Source: Mesomycoplasma molare
GTDB taxonomy: Bacteria; Bacillota_I; Bacilli_A; Mycoplasmatales; Metamycoplasmataceae
Reading direction: 5' to 3'
Length of the DNA stretch: 64,000 nucleotides
Assembly: GCF_024918955.1 (NCBI RefSeq)
Contig: NZ_CP103423.1
Location: 124,001 to 188,000 of the forward strand
Part shown: positions 34,397 through 45,713 of the stretch, in pieces
Numbering within the stretch: position 1 is the stretch's first letter
How the letters are laid out: the number at the start of each line of letters is the position of its first letter
Position numbers and translations under genes: made by a program
Notes under the pieces: model-generated
Seen by the model: the letters and a program-made list of their open reading frames with translations, nothing else
Databases searched by the model: none
What the model was told of the DNA's origin: nothing

Positions 34397-35632
34397 ATGA
34401 AGAAAAAAATAATAATTCATATTGATATAGATTCCTTTTTTGTTTCAGCAGAGAGAAAAAATAATTCCTTTTATAAAGATAAACCTACAGCTATAAGCTA
34501 TAATAAAAATAATTCAATTGCAGTTTCTCTTTCTTATGAAGCTAAAGAAAGGGGAGTAAAAGTGCCTTGAAAATTAGGTGAAATTAGAAAAATAATTCCA
34601 GATATTATTGTTGTAGAACCTAATTACAATTTATATTTAAATGAATCAATAAATTTTTTTAATTTTTTAAAAACAAAATATACCAAAAAAATAGAGATTG
34701 TATCAATAGATGAGTGTTATTTAGACATAACAGATATAGTTAATAAAAATACTGATTTGAACATTTTTTTAAAAAAAATGCAGCAAGAAGTATTTAACTT
34801 TACAAAATTACCTGTATCGATAGGATTATCATACAATAAATTTCTAGCTAAAATGAGTACTAATTTAGCTAAACCCTTTGGAACTAAAATAACTAATTAT
34901 AACGAAATAAAAACAAATATATTACCATTAGAAATAGAAAAGTGTTATGGAATAGGAAAGCATTCACTGCCTAAAATAAAGGAATATAAAATCTTTACTA
35001 TAAAAGATTTTCTAGTTAAATTATTAACGGATAAGATGTTTTTGAATTGAATGGGAAAAAGAGGGATTGACTATATAAATAATTTAACAAAAGAAGGAGA
35101 TAATGTTGTTAATTTCGTAGAAGAAGATCAAAAAATAATATCACAGCAAATAACTTTTGATGAGGACAAAAAATTAAAAGAAAGAGAAACGATTTTATTA
35201 CATATAAAATATATTATTAAAAATTTAACTTTAAGTATGCAAAACAAAATGTTAGAAGCGCAAGCTTTATTTTTAGTTTTAAATATAAAATCCGATCAAA
35301 AAAAGAAAAAAAGAATTAAATTTTCTCATCCGACAAATGATTTTGATTATGCCTTTGGAGTAGCTATAAAAGCATTTGATGAAGTTTGAAACGAAGATGA
35401 AATAAGGTTTTTAACTTGTGGATTTACTAATTTAATAAAAGAAAGCTCACAAAAATCTTTGTTAGATAACACTAAAGAAAATAAAAACAATAAAGTTAAT
35501 GAAATTATGAAAAAAGTAAATCTAATATTAAAAGAAAAAAAAGTAATTTCTTTAGAAGAACATAATAAAAATATAATAAAAAATAAATCTATTAAAGTAA
35601 GGACGTTTGGTATTAATAATAAAATTAAATAG
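34397..35632 (+). CDS. dinB: Y-family DNA polymerase (Pol IV/UmuC type)
   Basis: 411 residues; error-prone translesion synthesis polymerase. Catalytic residues visible: HIDIDSFFVSAE near the N-terminus and VSIDECYLDIT with the SIDE motif, then the polymerase thumb SIGLSYNKFLAKMSTNLAKP and helix-hairpin-helix CYGIGKHSLPKIKE. The C-terminal little-finger region is shorter and diverged, with a lysine-rich tail. ATG 34397 is used; an upstream in-frame TTG (34379) lies in the hairpin arm. No ribosome-binding site. Transcription may start from the IS-borne promoter. Confidence 0.9.
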
Positions 35633-35641
35633 TTTTTTTAT

Positions 35642-35647
35642 TATAAT
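35642..35647 (+). promoter_or_regulatory. -10 element of gltX
   Basis: TATAAT 34 bases before the gltX ATG, just after the dinB stop; an AGGAG ribosome-binding site follows. Confidence 0.45.
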
Positions 35648-35680
35648 TAATATTATTATTTATGTAAATTAGGAGTAAAA

Positions 35681-37074
<1,394 letters not shown>

Positions 37075-37084
<10 letters not shown>

Positions 37085-37449
37085 GATTTCTAACTAAAAT
37101 GATAAAAGATAGTGATGAAAAAGTAGTAGACTTTACTTCGCAACTAAAGTTAGATTACTGAGAAGATTATGAAGCGTATATTTTTAGTGATCCTAACTCT
37201 AATACAGAAATTAGAATAGAAATATCAGAAAAAAAGATAAATATTTTTCAAAGTTATGCAACTGTTAATTTGGAGTTAAATAAAGATTTACCTTCAACAT
37301 TAAGTACAGAATATGGAAATTTAAATTTTATATATAGAATGCTAGAATTTAAAAAAGAAGAAAATTATATTTATTTTAATTACGACTTATTTTTTGCAGA
37401 TAAAAAGTTTATTTCCAATCATACTGTGGAATTATTTATAAATAAATAG
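37075..37449 (+). CDS. Small conserved protein, possibly DUF1934/YwiB-like
   Basis: 124 residues, no membrane segment, beta-rich. The pattern TEYGNLNFIYRMLEF followed by YIYFNYDLFFADKKFISNHTVELFI resembles the calycin-like beta-barrel DUF1934 family, in which an yGxL segment precedes a Y-x-L strand; I hold this loosely. Its start overlaps the last 10 bases of gltX. Function unknown. Confidence 0.6.
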
Positions 37450-37467
37450 TTATTATTAGAGGGCTTT

Positions 37468-38649
37468 ATGTTTAAGAAAAGAATTTTTAAAAATCTATTA
37501 TGTTTTTCGAATTTAGTTACTATTGGTTCATTATTTATTTCTTGCGGAAATAAAAGAGTTGAGACACAAAAGGAAGATATAAAAGAAAACAGCGACATTA
37601 ACAAAGACAAAACAGAAGAAAAAGAAGTTAAAAGCACATTAACTAATATAGAAAATTTTTCTTTAATTAGAATAGGGCACTGAAATGTTTTAAATCAGAC
37701 AGGGAAATCTGAATGAAAAAACGAAGCAATAGCTAAGATTGTTCAAAGTCAAAATATGTCATTAGTTGGTTTAACTGAAATAACAATAGATGATGAAACA
37801 AAAGAAAAAGCTGTTAGTGAAATCATTAAAAAATTAAAAGAATATGAACCGAATGCTGATTGAAGCTATATTTTAAGTCCTAAACTTTTTGGAAAAGGTA
37901 GAGAAAGTCAACAAGAATATATAGGAATAATTTATAAAAATAAATTACTTGAACCAATACCCTTTGCTGGTTATAATCAAAATAAAAATATTTATATGGG
38001 AATACCTTATGAAAATCCAGAATTTATTTCCGAATTTAGTGGAAAAAAAATTGTATATGCTAGACCTCCTTTTGGAGCAAAATTTAGAGTAAAAAACGAT
38101 AAGAAAAATGATTTTACGGTAATTTTCTCTCATTTTGATTCACCTTCCAATTCCGCTTCTAAAGGAGAAGGAAAAGCATCAGGTTTTTCAGGCCAAGGAG
38201 AGTTTGAAGTTAGTGAAGCTTTACAATTAGTGGAAGTATTGAAATGATTTGATGAAAAAGATGAAACTAATGATGATATTTTTTTCATGGGTGATACAAA
38301 TATTAAAACAAAAAACGGAGCTAAGGCCTTTGCTCCTTCATTAAAAAAAGGATATAAAACTTTAATAGATTGAGACTTAAAAACTAGTTTAGGCAAAAGA
38401 AAAAAATGATCCGAACCATATGATAAAATGATTTATAAAGGGGATATAGAAACTAGTAAAGCAGATAGATTCGACATTTTTAAAGTTTTTGAAAACGGAA
38501 TCTTAAACGAAAAAGAGTGAAAAAATAAATTAGAGCAAGATGGAAAAAACCCAAAAAATGATACTTTATTGGACTGGGTAAATAAAATAAGCGATCATAC
38601 AATGACGTATGTAGATTTAAATGTTTTTAACGAAGATGTTGATGAATAA
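37468..38649 (+). CDS. mnuA: Surface lipoprotein nuclease (MnuA-like, endonuclease/exonuclease/phosphatase family)
   Basis: 393 residues. Signal peptide with lipobox FISC (C26), a charged Lys/Glu/Asp linker (residues 30-55), then a DNase I-like domain: IGHWNVLNQTGKSEWKN, the metal-ligand Glu in LVGLTEIT, SFSHFDSP-type VIFSHFDSPSN, and FFMGDTNIK with the catalytic Asp/Asn, ending SDHTMTYVDL with the final His. MnuA is a sugar-nonspecific membrane nuclease in several mycoplasmas and supplies nucleotides from host or extracellular DNA. No ribosome-binding site beyond AGAGGG. Confidence 0.88.
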
Positions 38650-38672
38650 ATTTAAAAAAACATTTTTTAGTT

Positions 38673-38726
38673 TATAATTAATTTAATAGTAATAAATAAA
38701 TGGTTGCTGTTCTTGCAACCTTTTCT
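38673..38726 (+). promoter_or_regulatory. TATAAT followed by a terminator-like hairpin before rimP-nusA
   Basis: TATAAT near 38673 is followed by GGTTGC-TGTTCTT-GCAACC-TTTT (38702-38726), 20 bases before the rimP ATG. The hairpin may end mnuA transcripts from upstream, or act as an attenuator in the leader of the downstream operon. Confidence 0.5.
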
Positions 38727-38745
38727 ATATTTTTAAGGAGAGTAA

Positions 38746-39162
38746 ATGAATATTTTAGAAAAATTAAAAGAAAATTTTAGCGATATTTTAGAGGCTTATT
38801 TTGAAAAGGAAGGATCATTGCTTTTTTTAAGAATAAAAACAAATCATACTGATTTATTAAATATTGAAAAAATTTCAAAGCAAATATCTGATTTTTTAGA
38901 TGTTTATGATCATTCTGAAAAAGAATATTATTTAGACGTTTTTTCAAAAGGAGAAGATTTGAAAATTGAAATAGATAAACTTGATTCATTTATAAGTAAG
39001 AAACTTCAAATTTGAAAAGATGAAAATAGTTTTATTATAGGTAAACTATTAGAAAATAATGAAGAACATTTATTACTAGAAGTAAATTTAAAAGGCAGAA
39101 TCAAAAAAGAAACAATCTTAAAAAAGGATATTTATAAAATAAATTTATATATAAAAATTTAG
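38746..39162 (+). CDS. rimP: Ribosome maturation factor RimP (diverged)
   Basis: 138 residues. Assists 30S assembly. Identified mainly by position directly upstream of nusA-ylxR-infB-rbfA and by YYLDVFSKGEDLKIEIDKL, which corresponds to the usual LEVSSPG-x-RPL segment, and by the C-terminal SH3-like strands (LLENNEEHLLLEVNLKGRIKKETI). Strongly diverged, as RimP is in mycoplasmas. AAGGAG ribosome-binding site; nusA starts 10 bases after its stop. Confidence 0.75.
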
Positions 39163-39172
39163 GAGACAAAAA

Positions 39173-40810
39173 ATGGCAAGAAAAAAAGAAATTTCAAATC
39201 AAAATATTGAAAAAAAATATTTTTTTAGTTATTTAAATGATGTAGCTAATTCTAGAAAAATTAATAAAGAAGACATAGTTAATATATTAGAAGAATCTTT
39301 TAAAAATACAATAACTAAAAATTTAGATCCTGAAGCAGAAATTGAATTAATAATGGATTATGATAAAGAAATTATTCGTTTAGTAAACAAAAATGCATTA
39401 GTTTTATCTGATGAAGAATATGAAAAGACAATTAATGAAAACGAAGGGATGAAAACCTGCGCAATTTCTTTAACAGAAGCAAAACAATTATCTTCATCTA
39501 TAACAGAAGATGGAGATTCTATTTTAATCGACATTGAATTTGAGAAACTTCCTAAAAGTATTTTTCTCCCTGTAAAACAACAATTTGTTCAAAAAATAAC
39601 AGAAATGGTTAGAGAAAGAACTCTTTCTAAATATTCAAAATTAAAAGGTACAATAGTAAAAGCTAAATTAATTTCTATAACCAAATCAGGATATATTTAT
39701 GAAATTGAAGAAGATCAAGTTCACGCTTTTATGCCTAAACAACTATCTGCAAATTCTAAAAGAAGAAACGAATTAGGTGTTTTAGAAGAAGTTTATATAG
39801 AAGATATAGCAGAAGAAGCAAAAGACACACAAATAATTTTGTCTACAATTTCTAACAACATATTAAATGAATTTTTAAAAAGAGAAATACCTGAAATTGA
39901 AAGTGGCGAAATTGAAATAGTAAGAATTGCTAGACATGCAGGTGAAAGATCAAAAGTAGCTATAAAATCAAATTCCGAAACTTTAATTAATGGTTTAGGA
40001 GCTTTAATAGGAAAATCTGGAAATAGAATAGAGTTTATTTCTAAAGAACTAGATGGTGAAAAAATTGATGTTATTGAATTTAGTGAAGATCCTGTTAAAT
40101 TTATAGTAAATGCACTTTCACCAGCAAAAACAGTTTCAGTTTTAACCTTTAGATCTAAAAAATCTAGCAAAATTGTTGTAGTAGTTCCTGATTCACACCA
40201 TTCATTAGCTATTGGTAAAAAAGGAATAAATGTTTCTTTAGCATCAGAATTAACTAGATCAAGAATTGATATTTACCCTTATAGTAAAGCAATTAACGAT
40301 GAAATGAATATAGTTTGAAATGGTAACATTGCAGACCAACAAGAATTAGAACTAATAGAATTAGAAGCGAAAAATAAATTGAATTCATCAGAAATTAATT
40401 CTTCAAATACACATAAAACAAGAAAAGAAAAAAGAAAAATTAATCCTAATTACTTATTAGATGAATTTGATAGAGACATACAAAAATATAATGAAGATTT
40501 TGGTTTAATTGAAGAGAATTACTCAATTGAAAAAACAAACAAAATTAATAATGTAACTAACAAAGATAGAATGTTAAATACATTAGATGCTAACTCAATT
40601 TTCGAAGAAACATTATCGGATTTTGAAAATAAAATATCAGATCCAAAAACCGAAATTGATAACTCTTACACAAAAGAGGAATTAACTCAAATACAAGAAG
40701 AAATTAAAAATTATAAAATTGATAATGATTTAGCAGCTTTCGCAGGACTTAAAGATTTTGATTTTGATGTAAACGATGCAGATTGAGACGATGAGGAAAA
40801 TGAAAAATAA
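39173..40810 (+). CDS. nusA: Transcription termination/antitermination factor NusA
   Basis: 545 residues, long for NusA. N-terminal RNAP-binding domain, S1 (residues about 150-220, GTIVKAKLISITKSGYIYEIE), two KH domains (residues about 245-380; SKVAIKSNSE, GKSGNRI, LAIGKKGINVSLASELT). After residue 385 comes a roughly 160-residue acidic, Asn/Glu/Asp-rich tail that is lineage-specific and has no recognised domain. GGAG ribosome-binding site. Its stop overlaps the start of the ylxR gene. Confidence 0.94.
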
Positions 40811-41078
40811 TAAATCTTATTCTAGAAAATGTATTTTTACAGGTGAAATATTAGAAATAGATAAATTATTAAGGTTCACAAAAAATAAAAGTAATATTGT
40901 AATTTTTGATAAAGATAAAAATTTACAAGGTAGAGGTTCTTACTTAAAAAATGATTTTGAAATAGTAACAAAAGCACTTGATAAAAAGAGTTTTAATCGC
41001 TCATTTAAAATGAATATCTCAAAAGAAAATTATGAAGAATTAAGAAAGGAAGTTATATTATTTTATGGCAAAAATTAA
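40800..41078 (+). CDS. ylxR: YlxR family RNA-binding protein (RnpM)
   Basis: 92 residues. The YlxR signature [18 protein letters not shown] and [10 protein letters not shown], equivalent to R-x-C-x-x-(S/T)-x-x and GRGAYv. The B. subtilis homologue (RnpM) binds the RNA subunit of RNase P. Start taken at ATG 40800 ([10 protein letters not shown]); ATG 40791 is an in-frame alternative. The gene overlaps nusA by 11 bases and infB by 14. Confidence 0.85.
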   Translation: MKNNKSYSRKCIFTGEILEIDKLLRFTKNKSNIVIFDKDKNLQGRGSYLKNDFEIVTKALDKKSFNRSFKMNISKENYEELRKEVILFYGKN

Positions 41079-42870
41079 ACAAAGAAAATCTAATGTGGAA
41101 GAAATTAAATCACAATTAGTTAGTGTAAAGACAGAATTAAAAGATGGTGTTTTCATTTTTACAGGCCCAATGACAATTTCAGAATTTACAACCAAAATTA
41201 AAAAATCTGCTAATGAAGTTGTTTCTTACTTTTTTAAAAAAGGTAAAATGTATACCTTAAATAACACTTTAAACGAAGAAGAAATTGCAGAATTATGTAT
41301 TGAATACGGTTTTGACTTTCAAAGGGAAGTAGAAATAAATGCTTCTAATTTTATGGATCAAATTGAAATAAACGATAATGAAGAAGAAATGGAATCTAGA
41401 GTACCTATTATTACTATAATGGGTCATGTTGACCACGGGAAAACAACTTTATTAGACACAATTAGAAAATCTAATGTTGCACATGGTGAAGCTGGTGGTA
41501 TTACACAACACACAGGAGCTTATCAAGTTGAATACCAAAATAAAAAAATTACATTTTTAGACACTCCTGGTCATGAAGCTTTTACAGAAATGAGAGCAAG
41601 AGGAACGAAAGTTACTGACATTGTTATTTTAGTAGTTGCAGCTGATGATGGTGTAATGCCACAAACTGTTGAAGCCATTAATCATGCTTTAAGTGCTAAA
41701 GTTCCAATTATTGTTTTTGTAAATAAAATGGATAAACCTAATATAGATGTAGAAAGAATTAAATCAGAGCTTTCAACACATAATATTTTACCTGAAGAAT
41801 GAGGCGGAAATAATATGTTTGTCTACGGTTCAGGTAAAACCGGCCAAGGATTAAACCAATTATTTGAAGCTATTAATTTACAGGCTGAAATTTTAGATTT
41901 AAAAGCTAATAAAAATAGATACCCAATAGGAACAGTTATAGAATCTAGATTAGATAAAGGTAAAGGAACGGTTGCAACTTTAATAGTACAACACGGAACA
42001 CTTTATCCAAGAGATTTTATTGTAGCTGGTTCTAAATATGGAAAAATTAGGACACTAGAAAACTCATTAGGTGAACCAATTGAAAAAGCAACTCCAGGAA
42101 CACCTGTTATAATAACTGGTCTTAATTATGTTCCTTTAGCAGGAGATAAATTCTTCGGTTTCACAGATGAAAAATTTGCTAAAAATTTAGCGCAAGAAAA
42201 AGCTTTTACAGATAAACAAACCGCTTTAAAAGAGAAAAACTTAATTACTTTAGAAGAAGGAAAAAAAATTATAAATATAATTATAAAAAGTGATGTTCAA
42301 GGAACAGCTGAAGCTATTAAATCTTCTCTTGAAAAATTAAAAAATGAAGAAGGAATGGTAAAGGTTATTCATTCATCAGTTGGAGATGTAACAAAGGCAG
42401 ATATTTTACTAGCCGAAGCTTCAAATGCCATAATATATGTTTTTAATTCAAATGTACCTAGTTCTATTAAACAATTTGCTAATCAACAAAAAATAGATAT
42501 TAAAGAGTATTCTGTTATTTATAAAATAACCGAAGAAGTTGAAGCTATGTTAAAAGGTTTTAAAGAACCTAAATATGAAGAAAAGAATATTGGTGAAGCA
42601 TTAATATTAAAAGTGTTTTCTTATTCAAAAGTAGGGCAAATTGCAGGATGTACCATGGTTAATGGTAAATTTAAAACAAATTGTAAAGTAAAAGTATTTA
42701 GAAAAAATAAATTAATTCATGAGGGAAAATTAGATTCACTAAGAAAAGGATTAAATGACACAAAAGAAGTGGCTATGGGTATGGAATTTGGTTGTCACAT
42801 CTATAAATTTAATGATATACAAGTAGATGATATTATTAAAGCATATGAAGATGTATTAATAGAAGAGTAA
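41065..42870 (+). CDS. infB: Translation initiation factor IF-2
   Basis: 601 residues, the short mycoplasma form without a long N-terminal extension. G domain motifs: GHVDHGKTT (G1), [10 protein letters not shown] (switch I), DTPGHEAF (G3), NKMDKP (G4); then domains II and III and the C-terminal fMet-tRNA-binding domain with [21 protein letters not shown] and GMEFGCHI. Starts within ylxR. Confidence 0.97.
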
Positions 42871-42873
42871 AAT

Positions 42874-43224
42874 ATGAATAAAATTACTTTAAGAAAGAAA
42901 GAATCTCATTATTTTCTTTTAGTTTCAAAGATAATAGGTGAGGAAATAACAAATTCTAATGTATATGGAGCCACAGTTAATGATGTTAAATTATCTAATG
43001 ATGGATCTCATTTAAAAATATTTTTAAGTTTTATCAAAAATTCACAAAAAGGATTAGAAGCTATAAATAACGCAAAAGGTTATATACGAAGTCAAATTGC
43101 TAAAACGGTAAATTCTAGGAAAGTGCCAGAACTTCATTTCTTTCTAGATGAAGTATTTAATAGTGCTCAAAAAATAGAAGAAATATTAAAAGAAATAAAA
43201 AAACAAAAAAATCAGAACGATTAA
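42874..43224 (+). CDS. rbfA: Ribosome-binding factor A
   Basis: 116 residues, KH-type fold that binds 16S rRNA helix 1 during 30S maturation. The N-terminal LRKKESHYFLLVSKIIGEEITN and the C-terminal KVPELHFFLDEVFNSAQKIEEIL match the family (PEL-x-F and D-x-S/A-x-x-x-x-x-I). Three bases after infB; last gene of the cluster before a long hairpin terminator. Confidence 0.88.
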   Translation: MNKITLRKKESHYFLLVSKIIGEEITNSNVYGATVNDVKLSNDGSHLKIFLSFIKNSQKGLEAINNAKGYIRSQIAKTVNSRKVPELHFFLDEVFNSAQKIEEILKEIKKQKNQND

Positions 43225-43270
43225 AATTAAATATTTGATAATAGCTAAAAGTTTTTAATTTTCTTAAATA

Positions 43271-43322
43271 AAAATCAAGCAAAACTATAATGAATCTAAA
43301 AATTAGTTTTGCTTGATTTTTT
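43271..43322 (+). terminator. Long terminator hairpin resembling the IS left end
   Basis: Perfect 17-bp stem: AAAATCAAGCAAAACTA (43271-43287) and TAGTTTTGCTTGATTTT (43304-43320), 16-base loop, then T residues. Serves as the rbfA operon terminator. It shares AAAATCAAG ... ACTATAATG ... CTTGATTTTTTA with the hairpin at the IS left end (33004-33057). Confidence 0.8.
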
Positions 43323-43392
43323 ATCTAGGATTTTATTTTCAAATTTCAAAATATTTAAAGACTACTTCGATAAAATAAACCATTTTAAATAA

Positions 43393-43401
43393 TGCTATAA
43401 T
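43393..43401 (+). promoter_or_regulatory. Extended -10 promoter of the first membrane-protein paralog
   Basis: TG-C-TATAAT, 33 bases before the ATG at 43435, followed by an AGAAGG ribosome-binding site. Confidence 0.5.
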
Positions 43402-43434
43402 TTATTATATATAATAAAAAAGAAGGTGCTTATT

Positions 43435-44006
43435 ATGGAAGATACTAATAAAAATAAAAGATTAAAAGAAGTAAAATTTTTTTCCGCTTCTTATTTTTCT
43501 TTAGTTCTTTTGTTTATGGTGTTTTTCATTACATTATCATCAATTTTTAAAATATGGGAACAAGACAATTTTTTACAAATTTTATCATTAAGTGTAATAA
43601 TTATAACACTACCATTTATTCTTTTTTCAACAGCATTAATACTATTTAGAAGCGTTGATACACCAAAAGGAAAAAACCAATTGAATATATATTATTTTAT
43701 TTTAATAAAGAAAAGATAGAAAATACGAAAGTTCTAACTAAAAAAGAACATTTAATTTTAAAGGTTGCATTTTTTGTAGTGTACTTTATTTTATTATCAT
43801 CTTTTATATCATTGACGACTTTAGTTTTTGTTAGCGCTATTAACCGTATAAATAGTGAACAAATTAAATTTGTTCAGTTTATATTATTTGACTGTCTTTT
43901 TATAACTTCTCATTCTTCAATTTTGTTAAAAAAAATTTACCAGGTATATATAGGTAGAAGCGATGAACGCAAAAAAACAGATTTTTTATATTTTTATAAT
44001 TATTAA
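43435..44006 (+). CDS. Four-TM membrane protein split by a -1 frameshift at A_AAA_AAC (paralog 1)
   Basis: The 0 frame (43435-43719, 94 residues) has two membrane segments and reads into PKGKNQ before going off into unrelated sequence. In the -1 frame from 43677 the text continues PIEYILFYFNKEKIEN to the stop at 44004-44006, matching the paralog at 44609 (PKGKKAIEYILFYFNKEKIEN) to its end. The switch falls on A_AAA_AAC (43671-43677) in the correct 0-frame phase, the classic -1 slippery heptamer. With the shift the protein would be 190 residues, against 189 in the paralog. Either programmed frameshifting or one lost A in an A-run (pseudogene). Function unknown. Confidence 0.55.
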
Positions 44007-44048
44007 AATGAAGAAAAACATACTTTTTAAAATTATTAATATATTATT

Positions 44049-44094
44049 AAAACTAGACTTTCTAATTGTTATTCAAGGAAATTCTAGTTTTTTA
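44049..44094 (+). terminator. Terminator after membrane-protein paralog 1
   Basis: AAAACTAGA (44049-44057) and TCTAGTTTT (44083-44091) around a 25-base loop, then T. A matching, slightly decayed version follows paralog 2. Confidence 0.55.
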
Positions 44095-44548
44095 TCGACA
44101 TAATTACTGGTATTTCGTAAAATGACACACATATATTTACATTTGAAATTGTAAATAAATATTATTAAAATCACTTTTTTAAACTAATAAAAAACTTAAT
44201 ACATATGTTAAATTTCAAAAGAAATTGAAAGTAAATAAAGCCTAAAAAATTTACATTTTATAATGCCACAAACAATATTGTTACGTTCTGAAATGTAAAT
44301 TAAAATGTACGACTAGTTTTTATTTTAAAGCGCTGTACTAGAATTTATAAAATATACCGTCCTATTAGTTAGTTTAACAACAATAAATCAAATCTCTTTT
44401 TTTCTTTATTCTGTCTGTAATGAAATTTGTACATATAAATTAAAATGATTTAATTTATTGTCTTTGAAATTTAAAAATATAAAAAATTCATATTTATTTG
44501 TAAAATTTTTATAAATATTCAAAATTTATAAGATTAATTTAAATAAAT
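44095..44548. other. Gap without recognisable genes
   Basis: About 450 bases of A/T-rich sequence with no ORF of interest, no RNA gene pattern and no repeat I could place. Confidence 0.5.
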
Positions 44549-44577
44549 TTGCATTTTTACTTAAAAGGTGTTATAAT
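44549..44577 (+). promoter_or_regulatory. Promoter of membrane-protein paralog 2
   Basis: TTGCAT (44549-44554), 17-base spacer, TATAAT (44572-44577), then an AAAGGAG ribosome-binding site before ATG 44609. Confidence 0.65.
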
Positions 44578-44608
44578 CATAACACGCAAAAATAAAGGAG
44601 TAATTATT

Positions 44609-45178
44609 ATGGAAAATAGCGATAAAAATATAGAATTTAAAAAAATAAAAATTTTATCTATAAGTTATTTTTCTATAAATTTTATATTATTAATATCTTT
44701 TATTGTTTTTGGATCTTTTTTCAAAATATGAAAACATGAGAACTTCTTAATAGCCATATCACTTTTTTCAATATCTGTTAATTTTTTTCAATCTATTATT
44801 CTTTTAGCATTAAAATATTCTAGAGATAATGGTGTCCCTAAAGGAAAAAAAGCGATTGAATACATATTATTTTATTTTAATAAAGAAAAGATAGAAAATA
44901 TTAAAGTTTTAACGAATAGAGGAAAATTTTTACTAAAGAGCGCAATTATTACTTTAGTATTTATTATGATATCTATTATTACAATGATTATGATTTTTGT
45001 GTTACTAGGTATCAGTGGTAGCGATAAAGAAGAAAATTATTTTATTGTGTTTTTATTAATTATTTTCTTATACTTTTTAGTTTTAGTATTTCTTATATTA
45101 AAGAAAATTTGTCATGTATATATAGGGAAAAGCGAAAAAAAGAAAAAGACAGATTTTATTTTCTTTTTTTTGCTTTAA
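44609..45178 (+). CDS. Four-TM membrane protein (paralog 2, intact)
   Basis: 189 residues, four membrane segments in two pairs separated by a basic loop (PKGKKAIEYILFYFNKEKIEN), ending with KKICHVYIGKSEKKKKTDF. I do not recognise the family. Paralog 1 directly upstream has the same layout and ending (KKIYQVYIGRSDERKKTDF). Reads through one UGA (Trp). Own promoter and ribosome-binding site, so monocistronic. Confidence 0.75.
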
Positions 45179-45222
45179 AAATAAAGAAAAAATACACTTT
45201 ATAAAATTTTTAATACATTATC

Positions 45223-45270
45223 AAAATTAGACTTTACGATTATTATTCAAGAGAGTTCTAGTTTTTATAT
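45223..45270 (+). terminator. Terminator after membrane-protein paralog 2
   Basis: AAAATTAGA / TCTAGTTTT (one T-G) around a 25-base loop, then T residues; related in sequence to the one after paralog 1. Confidence 0.5.
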
Positions 45271-45673
45271 TAATGGAGTTGATGATATTTTACCGAACGA
45301 TATAGATATTATTTTTTTAATAAAAAGGAAAAGAACATTTTAAAAAACTTAATTATTATTTTAAATAAGAAATTATTTTTTCGATTTTTTTGTAAAAAAT
45401 AAATTTGAAAATAAACAACAAAATTATTGTCTTACATTTTTCTTTTCAAAAATATAAGATGAGGAAATTGGCTTTAAATTAGAAATATTTAAAAATTTAT
45501 TAATAGCATATTTAAAAATTATTTTAGTATATATAAAACTTGATTTTTATAAACTCATAATGAATCTAATAAATCTTAAAATCGTTGCATAATTTTCGAA
45601 TAGATAGAAAACTCATTTTAGCATTTTATTTACTTATATATTTAATAATATTAACAAAGTAATTTTTATTTTT
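45271..45673. other. Gap without recognisable genes
   Basis: About 400 A/T-rich bases. The only thing noted is CATAATGAATCTAA near 45557, close to ACTATAATGAATCTAA in the hairpin at 43271, possibly a decayed relative. No ORF or RNA gene seen. Confidence 0.45.
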
Positions 45674-45700
45674 TTAGCACTCTAATATAAAATGTGCTAA
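45674..45700 (+). promoter_or_regulatory. CIRCE operator of dnaJ
   Basis: TTAGCACTC, 9-base spacer, ATGTGCTAA. The consensus is TTAGCACTC-N9-GAGTGCTAA; the left arm is exact and the right arm differs at two bases. HrcA binds CIRCE to repress heat-shock genes. A TATAAA -10 lies in the spacer (45686-45691), so repressor and polymerase would compete. Confidence 0.85.
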
Positions 45701-45713
45701 AATTTTTTATATT

